Under the pieces are notes generated by a model. That model saw nothing but the letters and a program-made list of their open reading frames with translations. It did not search any database and had not been told where the DNA came from. Shown in pieces: positions 1 through 9,112 of a stretch of 64,000 bases of DNA. The DNA is from Azolla caroliniana. Its lineage: Eukaryota > Polypodiophyta. The stretch covers positions 7,440,001 through 7,504,000 of the forward strand of contig JBHGNT010000014.1 in assembly GCA_043228905.1 (NCBI GenBank). The letters run 5' to 3'. The stretch's first letter is position 1. Every line of letters starts with the position of its first letter. Made by a program: the position numbers and the translations under genes.

Positions 1-440
1 TTCATGTATTGGAAATCATAATCTTGGCCATTTCATGTACGTTTGAAGGTTGTACAATGTATTATGGAACCTATAATATTATCTTACTTGCCATTGTTAC
101 CGTGGACAAAGAAGGCTTTGCATTCTATTTTGCAACCTCTTCGATATAATAGTTGTGGAAGAAAAGGGATAAGATGGGAATCACTTGGGTTGCATGGAAT
201 CATCTAGCAACTCCTAAGCGCTTGGGGGAAGTTGGAGTATTCAACTTATCTAAGTATATGATGGCTCGTAGATTTTCATTATTACAAGACGTGTTCAAAC
301 TCACAACCATGGATATCTATTGTTCAATATTTCATTGAGAACAAGGGTTTAACACATGGGAGGACAACAATTAAGGCTTCATGGTGGCAATTACTAAATG
401 GATGTATTCACTTAGGATTCTGGGCTCTACATGTGTTCAA
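1..440 (+). pseudogene. LINE (non-LTR retrotransposon) RT C-terminal fragment
   Basis: The translation resembles the stretch that follows the catalytic core of plant LINE reverse transcriptases. It contains LWKKRDKMGITWVAWNHLATP, followed by PKRLGEVGVFNLSKYMMARRF. This matches the family pattern in which a K-x-H/T-W-V-x-W segment precedes 'PK-GGLGI-NL'. The part before position 150 reads in other frames, so there are frameshifts. The fragment runs in from the left edge of the window, so the 5' portion is not visible. It gives way to unrelated gypsy sequence at about 440-500. No target-site duplication or poly(A) tail could be seen. The family assignment is reasonably sure; the exact right boundary is not. 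Confidence 0.6.
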
Positions 441-499
441 CACTTGGTTACCTCATGGCAAGAAGCACTCTTGTTATGTGTATAGAAATAATCAATTTA

Positions 500-1690
500 C
501 ACCTTAGTTCATCACCCACTTGTCGTTTGTGGAACATAAAGACTTCTCTGATGTATTTGAGAAATGTAAGGCAAATCGTTTGCCCAAACACGAGCTCTAC
601 AGCTGTCAGATCGATCTTCAAGAAGTCGCATGTCCAAAATTTGGTCCTCTATATGTGTTGTCTACACTAGAGGTAAAGGCCCTTCTACTATATCTCGATG
701 AGAACCTCATGAAAGGATTTATTCAACCTTCTAAGTCGTCGGGCGGGGCCCCCATATTATTCGTGAAGAAGAAGGACAACTCTCTACGATTATGTGTAGA
801 CTATCGAGGTAACCGTTATCTGCTCCCTCTGATTCCCAAACTCCTTGACCTGCTCCGCACTATGTGTGTCTTCTCCAAAGTTGATCTACCTGGCGAGTAC
901 AATTAGGTACACATCAAGCCTGGTAATGAATGGAAAACCGCATTCTGAGCATGGTATGGGCATTTCGAATACAAGGTAATGCCTTTCGGCCTTACTAACA
1001 CCGCAACTATTTTTCAACATATCATGAACAATATAATCCGAGAATATCTCAATCATTTCATAGTCATCTACCTTGATGATATTCTTATTTTTTCGCCAAA
1101 CATAGTGGAGCACACCCGCCAAGTCTGATTAGTTATTATTAAACTTTGGGAGCACGACCTTTATGCAAAAAGTGAGAAATCCGAGTTTGATTGTACCTCG
1201 ATTGAATTCCTGGGCTACATCATCTCACCCGTTGGCATCACGATGGATAAGAAGAAGGTCTCGGTCATTCGGGAGTGGGCAACTCCAAATCGCTTCATCA
1301 AGGGGTTTTCCACCCTAGCCCAACCTCTTATTGCCCTCACCCACAAAGGTAGTCCCTTGTTATGGTCCTTGACGGAACAAAATGCATTCGACTCACTCCA
1401 ACACGCATTGATCACTGCCCCCGTCCATGCTTTTACATGTCAACCCCACTTCCAAATCTAAACCAATGCCGCTGACTTCGCAATTGCTGCCATCTTATCC
1501 CAAGCCGACGACACCAACAAAATGCACCCAGCGGCCTACTACACCCACAAATTCATGACATCCGAAATCAATTATCCAATATACGACAAGGAGCTTGTTG
1601 TTATTATTGCTGCCTTTGAAGAATGGTGCCCCTACTTGGCCGGCACATAACACCGTGTCTAGTTAGGAACTGATCATAAGAATTTCGTTT
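500..1690 (+). pseudogene. Degenerate Ty3/gypsy reverse transcriptase and RNase H
   Basis: One reading direction carries an almost full RT-RNase H series broken by stops. At 680-905 are a 'YLDENLMKGFIQPS' segment, GAPILFVKKKD and LRLCVDYRG. 'MPFGL' follows near 979, the catalytic box [11 protein letters not shown] near 1067, 'FLGYIISP' near 1207, and an RNase H start 'TNAADFAIAAILSQ' near 1462. The RNase H part continues with KELVVIIAAFEEW near 1590. Stops occur at about 904, 946, 1126, 1459 and 1648. The wording of the motifs (LDENL-KGFI-PS, FVKKKDGSLRLCVDYRG) is close to chromovirus-like elements common in fungi and also known from early land plants. No LTR, integrase or chromodomain is visible nearby, so this is an isolated piece. 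Confidence 0.75.
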
Positions 1691-1734
1691 ATTTTTCACC
1701 ACTTGTACTTTGAATTGAAGGCCATTGTGGTCGA

Positions 1735-1901
1735 CATTTGTTGAGATACAAGCTCAACATTGGCCGAATTGGCTATGCAAGCCGAGAACCGGATCGGTTT
1801 GGACCGATCGGTTAGGTCGGATTGGTGTGTAAACCGGTGCGTAAAGTGGTGCACAAACCGGTGCGCAACAAGAGGCCGGATCGGTGTGGAAACCGGGAGG
1901 C
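1735..1901 (+). other. 3' internal end of copia family A, before the LTR
   Basis: Positions 1738-1780 resemble 11246-11285. Both read roughly 'gttgaga-acaagctcaacat-ggc-gaat', and in both cases the segment lies just upstream of a family A LTR. The purine-rich run AACCGGGAGG (1891-1900) abuts the LTR start at 1902 and is the likely polypurine tract. The rest is a short imperfect repeat built on ACCGGT, GGTCGG and CGGATCGG. The LTR at 1902 is therefore also the 3' end of an older, otherwise lost unit. Confidence 0.5.
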
Positions 1902-2190
1902 TGTTGAACATATATTTCGCGAGGGAATATATTTGGGAGTTAGTGTAAGAGCTTAGTTATGAGCATTGAAGTACGTGTCAATACTTTTTTCAATCCGTAT
2001 GGACTTGTATAAAAGTGCTCTCTGAGCACACCCTATGTACAGAGTTCACACATTATTCGAATTTAGTTGTTTTGTGTGTTTTTCCCGCTCTGTCTCTCCC
2101 GCGTACATTGTGTCTTAAGCTCTCCATTAAACCTATTTTTCTCTATCGGTATTCTATGTTTCGTATAGCTTCCACATGCAACATTTCACA
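1902..2190 (+). repeat. LTR of copia family A (289 bp)
   Basis: The sequence begins TGTTGAACATA and ends ATTTCACA, giving TG...CA ends. It is followed at once by a primer-binding site. It has the same design as the LTR at 11365-11694: TGTTGA start, 'cttgtataaaa-gcg/ctc' near the TATA region, 'tctctgagcacaccctatgtaca' type R region and a pyrimidine-rich U5. 'TATAAAAG' at about 2008 is a plausible TATA box. The two family A LTRs are clearly diverged, so this family is old. Confidence 0.75.
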
Positions 2191-2202
2191 TGGTATCAGA
2201 GC
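2191..2202 (+). promoter_or_regulatory. Copia primer-binding site (initiator tRNA-Met)
   Basis: TGGTATCAGAGC directly follows the LTR end. It is the reverse complement of the plant initiator tRNA-Met 3' end, the usual primer of Ty1/copia elements. Confidence 0.85.
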
Positions 2203-2288
2203 GCGAGGGTTGAGAACCTCTGCATCTGACTTCAGCTCGAAACAATAAAAACCTAATCTCGGTGAAGAACAGAAAAAATAAAATAAAA

Positions 2289-3160
2289 TGGATAGAGCTA
2301 TGACTAGTTCGCTTCCAATTGAGAAGCTCGACAGAAGTAACTATGCATCTTGGTCGTACAAGATGCACTAGTACCTGCTCGGACATGGATACTAGAGCTA
2401 TGTCGATGGAGAGAAGGATGTAGCACCCGAATCGACACACAAAGACTTCCCAGCCTGGGAACAGTTGGCGAGCAGATTTCTCTACCACTTCGCATCCTGT
2501 GTGAGCGAACAACTCTTGAGCTACATTCGGGATGCAAGAACGCCGAAGGATGCTTGGGGAAATCTGAAAAAGATTTTCACCGCAAGCACCATAGCCAGGA
2601 AGCTCCAACTCCGACAAGAGTTGAGCAATGTGCGTGAACGGGACATGACGGTGGTTGACTACACCTCCAAGATAAAGGATATTTGCGACTCCCTCGCCTC
2701 CATCGATGTGAAAGGGTGCAGATCTACCTCTTAGGATTGGCGTCGAAGTTCGGAGCATTCTAAACTACTATTTCTACAAGGGAGAATACGCCATCGTTTT
2801 CCAACTTGCAGTTGATGCTCCTTGTAGAGGAGAATCACGCAGGTGCGTCAACGAGTACGCACACCGACAACAAGATACTGTACACGGAGGCAGATAGGCC
2901 CCATGGTCGTGGTGGATGAGGAAAATCAGCGTGCAATGGAGTCGACCGTCGGGAGCAAGGAAGAAGGCATCATGGTGATGCCGACAGCAATTCCGGACCC
3001 TCCGGAAGCAAGGGGAGTTGAGAACCGGCAAGGGAAACACGCCGCGGAATGTTGGTATTATGGCAAGAAAGGCCACAAGGAGAGTGAGTGTTGGAAGAAG
3101 CATGCTGATTCGGAGAAAACCGGATCCAAATCCAGACGGACTGTTACCAATTAGGAACAT
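2289..3160 (+). pseudogene. Copia family A gag, with zinc knuckle, truncated
   Basis: The reading starts at the ATG at 2289 (MDRAMTSSLPIEKLDRSNYASW), the typical N-terminus of plant copia Gag with its 'L-G-NY-W' motif. Gag-like sequence continues with AWGNLKKIFTASTIARKLQL and VDYTSKIKDICDSLASIDV (2465-2720). Stops at about 2370 and a frameshift near 2730 break it. A zinc knuckle follows at about 3045-3095 (C-x2-C/Y-x4-H-x4-C, with the second cysteine changed to Tyr). At about 3160 the copia sequence stops and the LTR-like end of the gypsy element G2 begins. Protease and pol of this copy are missing. Confidence 0.7.
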
Positions 3161-3622
3161 GGTCTACAGTCGGTCCTTCGACCTAGACCTCAAAGAGACT
3201 GTGTGACAACAAATGGTAGCGTCTGTGTGTAACCTAGTAGCGTATAAGGGATCTGGCTACAACCAAGCTCCTTAGACAGTGGGCTAGCACACACGCTGCT
3301 ACTCACACTTACGCTCTTACGACTGTGCTACGCCACCAAGGATTACAGACACACAGTAGATTAACCACAGATACACATAGATATTAGAGAAGATAGAACT
3401 CTATTAAGATACGCCTTTTAAAATCAAAATTATACGCTAGCTCTATTAGAGGTTTTCTGCCCTTTATATACGCAGGGCAAGGTCTTTTAGCTGTTCACAC
3501 TTCCCATGTGAACTGTTTACATGCGTTACAATATTACTCTATTCCATATTACTGCGCTCTTGTCCGTCGGTTACTATTCCGACGGACAACACCTGGCACG
3601 CCCGTGGGACAGTGCCATGACA
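3161..3622 (-). repeat. 3' LTR-like end of G2
   Basis: This segment is homologous to 46156-46627 at the end of G3. Shared features are 'tccttcgacctagacctcaaag', the 'cacagtagattaaccacagatacaca' block and 'gacggacaacacctggca'. On the minus strand a TATA-like CGTATATAAAGGGC lies near 3470. The polypurine tract GGAGGAAGATTAAAGGGG on the minus strand (about 3637-3654) precedes it. The left edge is uncertain by about 10 bp, since no clean TG/CA end could be placed. Confidence 0.6.
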
Positions 3623-3639
3623 CGTTGGACCCACCCCTT

Positions 3640-4300
3640 TAATCTTCCTCCAAAATGGCCATGATGTTTGATTTTGCTATGGTACAGTGTTCGTGTCCGT
3701 GGACGGCGTAGGGGGGCCCGTAGGCGCGTCGTTGTGTGGTTCCCCTACTTGGTTGGGAGGGCTTCCCATGGTGTCGCTGTCGTCCTGTGCGGGCGGTCCG
3801 GGTTCTGTTGGCTATTCTTGAGCTATTGGGGTTGGTTCAGCTGTCCGCGGGCTTGCGGTAGGTCGAGGCTTTGTTTCGTCCATCAAGTCCTCCATGATGT
3901 CGGCCGTCGTTGTACACTCTGGAGAGTGGGGTTGCGGTTCCTCTTGGTTCGGAACGTCCTCCGTGATGTCGGCCGTAAACGTATGCTCCGGTGGGTGGGG
4001 TTCCTCTTGGTCGGTGGTTTCGCTATCTAGTATTGCGGGGGACTTCGCTCGCCCTTCCGTGCTGTTCACTGTAGTGGTAATTTCTGGTGACATGGCCTGA
4101 GGTTCCTCTTGTTCGGCAGTATCCGGATTTGGTATCGCGATGGATTCCTCGTCTGGTAATACAGGTCCTCTTGACTTTCGCCAAAATCATCTAGTAGTTG
4201 CGCGAATTCCTCGGAATGTTGGTCCGCTAGCGTACGATAGTCCTGTGCTAGGTCCTCGCGTACTGCCGCAATGCTTTCTTCATTGAGTTTGTAGAACCCT
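3640..4300 (-). pseudogene. Acidic Pro/Glu/Thr-rich extra ORF of G2 (after integrase)
   Basis: The open frame at 4093-3812 and its extensions encode a low-complexity acidic protein built from loose repeats of about 20 residues: 'DQEEPHPPEHTFTADITED', 'NQEEPQPHSPECTTTADIM'. A homologous open frame exists in G3 (47072-46644), where it ends in a stop codon that overlaps the polypurine tract. In G2 an amber codon (just below 3812) and a frameshift near 4165 damage it. The upstream part (4296-4170), 'GFYKLNEESIAAVREDLAQ' and onward, reads as an acidic helical segment. An additional ORF between integrase and 3' LTR is known in some plant gypsy lineages such as Tat; I do not recognise this one and assign no function. 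Confidence 0.55.
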
Positions 4301-5481
4301 CAACCATCTTTCCTTCGTTTCTCCCAGTCCGCTCGATACGTATGCAATTCTGCTGCTTGTGCAACCCACGCCATCCATCCTTTATCTAGCGCCGATTTTA
4401 ATTGTGCTGTAAACCTCTTACGATTCGTTTGCAGAAGGATGCACACGTTGTCTATTATGGCTTGGCAACAGTTGCGTGCTTGTTCTACAGATTTCTTGAG
4501 GTTTGCAATTTCTTGTTGACTAACCGCCGCCGCATCCTCATAAATGCTCCTCATTCCTACCCATAACGCGCTATGCAACTTGGTGTCCCAATCCGTCTTG
4601 TTCTCAATGACTATCTTTTTGAGGATAGTTTGGAGGGTTTAGTTCGTGGATTCCGCCAAGCCATTTGCCTGCGAGTAATACGACGTACTTTTCTTTTGCA
4701 CCACCGCGTAATGTTGGGTCAGTTCGCTGATGACCATATTCAGAAAGTGACTCCCTTGGTCACTAATGAGCTCGATAGGGCAGCCGAAATGACACCAGAT
4801 GTGTTCGTACAGGAATTTCGCTGTGACTGCCGCGGTATTCTTGCGTAGTGGTTTCACTTCTACCCACTTGGTGTAGTAATCCGTAACCACCAGGATGTAC
4901 TTATTGCCTGTTCGAGTGGTCGTCGGGGTAAAAGGTCCCACGAAATCTAGCCCCCACTTTTGGAAAGGATCTAGTGGCAACACTGGTTGGTGTGGCATTT
5001 TTGCGATTTCTGTGGGCTGGCCTAGTCGTTGGTATAAATCGCACTGTCTGCAATATTCATACATGTCCATTTGCGTCGTCGGCCACCAAAGTCCTGCTTG
5101 CCAAATTTTCCGGGCCGTAACATCACCCGCGTAATGTCCTCCCGCCGTACCACAATGGGCTTCGCGTAGAACCGTGGCCTTCTCATCCTGCCGTATTCCG
5201 CACCTCCAGATGCCGTCACTGCCCTTGTGGTATAGTATGTCTTCCACTAAACAGAAATTTCGACTCCGGATGGCCAGTCGTTGTTTCTCATCCATCCGTA
5301 ATTGGGGTGGCGATAACCTCGTGGTCAAGAAGTATGTCATTTCCATGAGCCACCGATCCGGGAAGGTCTTTTCCATTCGTTCTGCTAGCGTTGCTACCCG
5401 TAGAATGTCTGCATCCGAAAAGTCGTCGTCATCCCTTTGCGCCGTTTCTCCATTATCGATTCTGCTCAAAAAATTTGCCAC
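4300..5481 (-). pseudogene. G2 integrase plus coiled-coil-like tail
   Basis: Positions 5481-4639 encode a gypsy integrase. The N-terminal zinc-binding motif is H-x-GTAGGHYAGD with a downstream C-x2-C (CRQCDLYQRLG). The catalytic core is recognisable from 'WGLDFVGPFTP' (first Asp), 'LISDQGSHF' (second Asp) and 'NGLAEST' (Glu). A TGA follows directly (4639) at what is normally N-R/K. In the same frame come 'TLQTILKKIVIENKTDWDTKLHSALW', then a switch to 'VGMRSIYEDAAAVSQQEIANLKKSVEQ'. The normal integrase C-terminal region after 'ALW' is therefore replaced, probably by an internal deletion. The tail (4578-4300) is heptad-like and rich in Ala, Lys and Glu. Confidence 0.75.
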
Positions 5482-5505
5482 TATGTGTTGCGTACCCGGG
5501 CAGTG

Positions 5506-6540
5506 CTAAATTACAAAGTCGAATTCTTGAAACAGCAACATCCATCTCGCCAATTTCCCCGTCAGCACTTGTTTCTCTACCAAATATAGCAGTGCCAAAT
5601 GATCCACGTGAAATGTGAATTTCCGCCCTAATAGATAATGCCGGAACTTATTGATGATGTAGATCATACCCAATGCCTCATGTTCCGTTGTGGAATACTT
5701 ACGCTCAGCCGTTGATAATTTCCGACTAGCATAGTACACCAGCCGGTACCAATTTGGCTCCATGAGCTGCATTAACGCACTACCTATTGCTATGTCCGAG
5801 GCATCTACGAACACGTGGAATGGCTTCGCCCAAACTGGTGGCTGTACGACGGGTGCCTATGTTAGCATTACCTTTAGCGCATCATATGCCTTCTCTTCCG
5901 TAATTGTCCATTGGAAGGGAGTCCGATGAACGGCGGCATGTAACGGCGTGGCAAAGTCCGCCAAATACCGTATCATCCGACAGTGCCATCGTATTTGTCC
6001 TAAAAACTGGCTAAGTGATTTCGCGTTTGACGGTGTTTTCGCGTGATTAATCACGGAGATTTTATTCGGATCGACCGCTATCCCTTCCTTGCTAACTATA
6101 TGGCCGAGGAGAGCCCCGCTAGTAACGCTGAAGGCACATTTGGTGGGATTCAGGCTTAAGCGTGCGGTTCGGCAACGCTCTAGGCACAATTGCAGATGCG
6201 TAAAATGGTCGGTTGTTGTCCCATATACCGCAAAATCGTCTAAAAAAACTTGCATGAAGGCCGGAATATATTCCCCAAAAATCTCCGGGATTGTCTGTTG
6301 AAATGTCGCCGGCGCCGTCTTTAGTCTGAACATCATGATGACTGCAACATAGACTCCCCAGTCCGTGAGAAATGTCATCTTCTCTTGGTCGTCGGGGTGC
6401 ATGCGTACTTGGTTGTACCCACTGAAGCCATCTAAAAAACTGTACATGTCATGCCCCGCGACGGCGTCCAATACGCTATCGGTGAAAGGTAAAGGGAATG
6501 CGTCCGTAATGGTTACGACGTTTAATTTCCGGCAGTCCAT
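5506..6540 (-). pseudogene. G2 reverse transcriptase core and RNase H
   Basis: The frame runs from 'DCRKLNVVTITDAFPLPF' through 'YSFLDGFSGYNQVRMHPDD', 'AVIMMFRLKTAPATFQ' and the catalytic 'VFLDDFAVYG' to 'GHIVSKEGIAVDPNKI'. After an in-frame TAG near 5857 the RNase H domain follows in the same frame ('PFHVFVDASDIAIGSALMQ', 'YSTTEHEALGMIY', 'FTFHVDHLALLYL'). It ends at a TAA near 5506. The order and motifs are those of Ty3/gypsy pol. The NPKY/NPNY-type upstream motif (in the neighbouring fragment) recalls non-chromovirus plant gypsy elements; the lineage is inferred. Confidence 0.8.
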
Positions 6541-7934
6541 GCATACCGTATTTTACCATTTTTCTTTGGTACGACTACTATCGGGCTTAACCATGTAGCT
6601 TGTTTAACTGGTCGTATGAATCCAACCTTGAGGAGTTTGTCAATTTCTTTTTTTACGCAGGCCGCGTAGTTTGGGTTCATGCGGTATCGACGCTGCTGGA
6701 CCAAATTCGCGTTAGTTGCTAAATTGATCTTATGTTGATAGAACTTCCGATCTAACCCCTTCATGTCCTCGTGAGCCTGGGGGAACACATCTTTATACTT
6801 CCTAAGTAGTGATATCATCACGTCTCTCTGATCCGGCATTAATTCTTTTGCGATGGAGAGGAAAAGGGGTTCTGACGTCGTACTCACGTTTACTTCTTCC
6901 AGGGCTGAGGTAGTGACTCGCCGTGAAATTTCCATTTCCCTCTTGAACGCTGCTCGTGCTCTGCTTAGTTCTAATATTAACTCCGGGTTTGGTTTGTAAG
7001 CCTCGTCGTGGAGTGTAGCGGGCGTGGCATATTCCGCCGCAGTTTCGATGACGTCGATTTCGAACAGCGGAATAATCCGAGGGTGCTCGTCTAGGTATAT
7101 CTCTAATTCTATATCATCCACCCCAGCCAACATATTTATATCCTCTACGTACAATGGTGTTATGCCCGTAGGTTGTGTCGCCATTTCCTCTGTTGGTACG
7201 CAGACCTTGGTGCGTCCGCGTCGAAAGCTGGTACACTTGTGTTGCCACCTCTGCTTGATATTCACTGAACGAAGCCACGATCTGCCGAGCAACATAGGAT
7301 ACGCCCCTGGGGCGTCAAGGGTGAGGACTACCGCCGAGAGGTCGAAGCGATGTCCTCCCATGATAATGCCTACCTTGCGTATCAACCCCAATGGTCGTAT
7401 TGAGCGGGTATTCGCCATGCGAAGCCAAAATGGGCAAGCTTCCCATTCTGAAATTCCCAATTCTTCGCATGTCTTCACGTTAATTACATTAACACCCGAG
7501 CCGCCATCGATTACGCATCCTGGGATTTCCTGACCGTGTAGTATCAACTTAATAGCCGGGTTGTGGTGATCCACCACTGTCGGTTCGTCGCTAATGTCCG
7601 TAAAATTTGCGGCGATGCTTACCCCCGGTCTACCCGTTATCCGCTCTTCCACGGCCTGGCGGAATCTTGGGACTAGTTGCAACAGCTTCCCCATGGTTAA
7701 CGTTATCTCGCAGCCTGTCAGTGTTTGCCATATGGGGTCCGGAGATAGTCCCTCTTCCTCCAATAGCTCCATCGTGTTTGCGGACTCCTTCTGCATGCGC
7801 TCCCTCCGTATTCGCCGCGTTTGCTTTTTCAACCCATGCTTGGGCAGTCTGTTGTATCTCTCATCTTGCGTGGCCCAATCAGCATTTTTTGTTTGCTGAC
7901 GTGTCGTGACTTGCTGTACTTCCACCGTAATCAA
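6522..7934 (-). pseudogene. G2 protease and RT N-terminus
   Basis: This is a 470-codon frame. Residues about 1-100 are a charged helical linker ('KQTRRIRRERMQKESANTME'). The aspartic protease follows at about residues 115-225, with the active-site segment 'GCVIDGGSGVNVINVKTCE' and the later 'AYPMLLGRSWL'. The usual D-S/T-G is here D-G-G, as also in G1. After a linker the RT begins with 'YKDVFPQAHEDMKGLD', 'YRMNPNYAACVKKEIDKLL' and 'GFIRPVKQATWLSPIVVVPK'. A frameshift near 6530 separates it from the RT core. No gag is found upstream. Confidence 0.8.
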
Positions 7935-8050
7935 CTTTTTTCAATTATTTTAATTGTTAAATTAATAATTTATTGGGTTCTATATGGGTTGAAGAACATG
8001 TGATACTGGTGTATCAAGTTTCTATATATTGCCTAAAAAGTGCACATTTA

Positions 8051-8591
8051 TTAAAGGAATCTAATAAAGGAATGCGCAATCCTTCCACTTAGTGCCAATA
8101 GTAGTGGACCCTCCACGAGTAAGGGGAGTTAGGGTCTTGGTAGAAGCCGGCAAGGAAAAGCCACCAACTGTTGGTATTGTGGCCGGAAGTGTCACAAAGA
8201 GAGTAAGTGCTAGAAGAAAAAATCGGGTTTGGACTAAGCCAAATCGGATCGTCCAGATGGAGAAAGGCATCAATGATCGCTCTACGCATTCGTAATGAAG
8301 CACAAGGAGAATTTGATGGTGGCGAACACCTCCAAATCGAACGAGGTGTGGTACGTTGATTCTAGAGCATCCAACCACATGACGAATCAGAAGGATTGGT
8401 TCTTGACTCTGGAGAAGCCGGAACAACAGAGTTTCATTGAAACCAGCTGTGACACCCCTCACCCCATCGAACACATCGAAGACATCCCTGTTAGCCATGT
8501 AGGCCAAAGAGGAATAATGACGAATTTTCTGCATGTCCCGACAATCACTGTTGATCCATTTGGATGTTTGGGGGCTGGCACAAAACGTGAG
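8051..8591 (+). pseudogene. Copia family A gag end and protease (copy A2)
   Basis: The zinc knuckle NCWYCGRKCHKESKC (C-x2-C-x4-H-x4-C) lies at about 8167-8215. After a frame change, the protease region begins at 8295 with 'VWYVDSRASNHMTNQKDWF', where the family motif D-S-G-A is altered to D-S-R-A. The following 'TPHPIEHIEDIPVSHVGQRG' matches copy A3 at 12849-12900. About 350 bp present in A3 (between protease and integrase core) are deleted here near 8550. At 8591 it is interrupted by a solo LTR and resumes at 9113. Confidence 0.7.
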
Positions 8592-9112
8592 TGTTAGCGG
8601 ACCTGGATAACATGGTGTCGAATATCTGGTCCTTTGCTTATTCGACTCAAGGTCTTGTGTTCGGCGAAAGGAGTTAGTATCGCTTCGAATTGTTCGGGGT
8701 CTCCGAACTGTATGGACTTACGTATGAATCAAACAGAGAATTGATGGCGCGACTATGGAGATGACCAAGACGGCTACAACGAACTGGTTATGCAACATTT
8801 AGGCAGGACGTGGAAGACTCAACATAGAGAAGACACGACAAAGTAACTGTCTTTGAGTATCAAGGCAAAACAGAATTATATTACAAGCGCAATGTTACAG
8901 TGTATTCTATTAACTTTTACAAGATTCCCATGGCCCTTTTATAGTGTTCATGACAGTTACTACTGTGCATGAACCGTTATTGTGTATTCAATACTTTACT
9001 ATTTTTCTACTCCCTATTTCCTACTCTCGCTTCACTCGGTCCTACCCACTACTAATTTGACTCATAACCATTTTCCGCCCCTTCCACACTTGGTCATCCG
9101 AACTAGCCAACA
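8592..9112 (-). repeat. Solo LTR inserted in copia A2 (521 bp)
   Basis: The insertion has TG...CA ends (TGTTAGCGG ... TAGCCAACA). It is absent from the homologous copia copy A3 near 13350, where the flanks are continuous. It is bounded by GTGAG (8587-8591) and ATGAG (9113-9117), a target-site duplication with one mismatch. On the minus strand CACTATAAAAGGGCC (about 8930-8945) is a good TATA box, giving the orientation. It carries no ORF. I do not recognise the parent family; no second copy lies in the window. Confidence 0.7.

Larger units (their letters stand above)
3161..8050 (-). mobile_element. Ty3/gypsy element G2, partial, minus strand
   Basis: This is a gypsy element read right to left: protease and RT N-terminus (7934-6522), RT (6540-5857), RNase H (5814-5506), integrase (5481-4639), a coiled-coil-like and acidic extra region (4578-3640), then an LTR-like sequence (3622-3161). 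Its pol is homologous to that of G1 at 48935-58315. No gag and no 5' LTR are present. Beyond 7934 there are about 115 bp of AT-rich sequence of unknown origin (7935-8050), then copia family A resumes. The copia zinc knuckle occurs on both sides of G2 (about 3045 and about 8180), so the flanks are not the two halves of a single interrupted copy. G2 seems truncated at its 5' end, probably by recombination. Confidence 0.75.

Noticed and set aside
2186-2758. 190-codon minus-strand frame
   Set aside because: It runs antisense through copia gag and the primer site and has no recognisable domain.
7024-7909. Plus-strand frames of 100-169 codons over the G2 protease
   Set aside because: They are shadows of the minus-strand protease frame, which has clear motifs.
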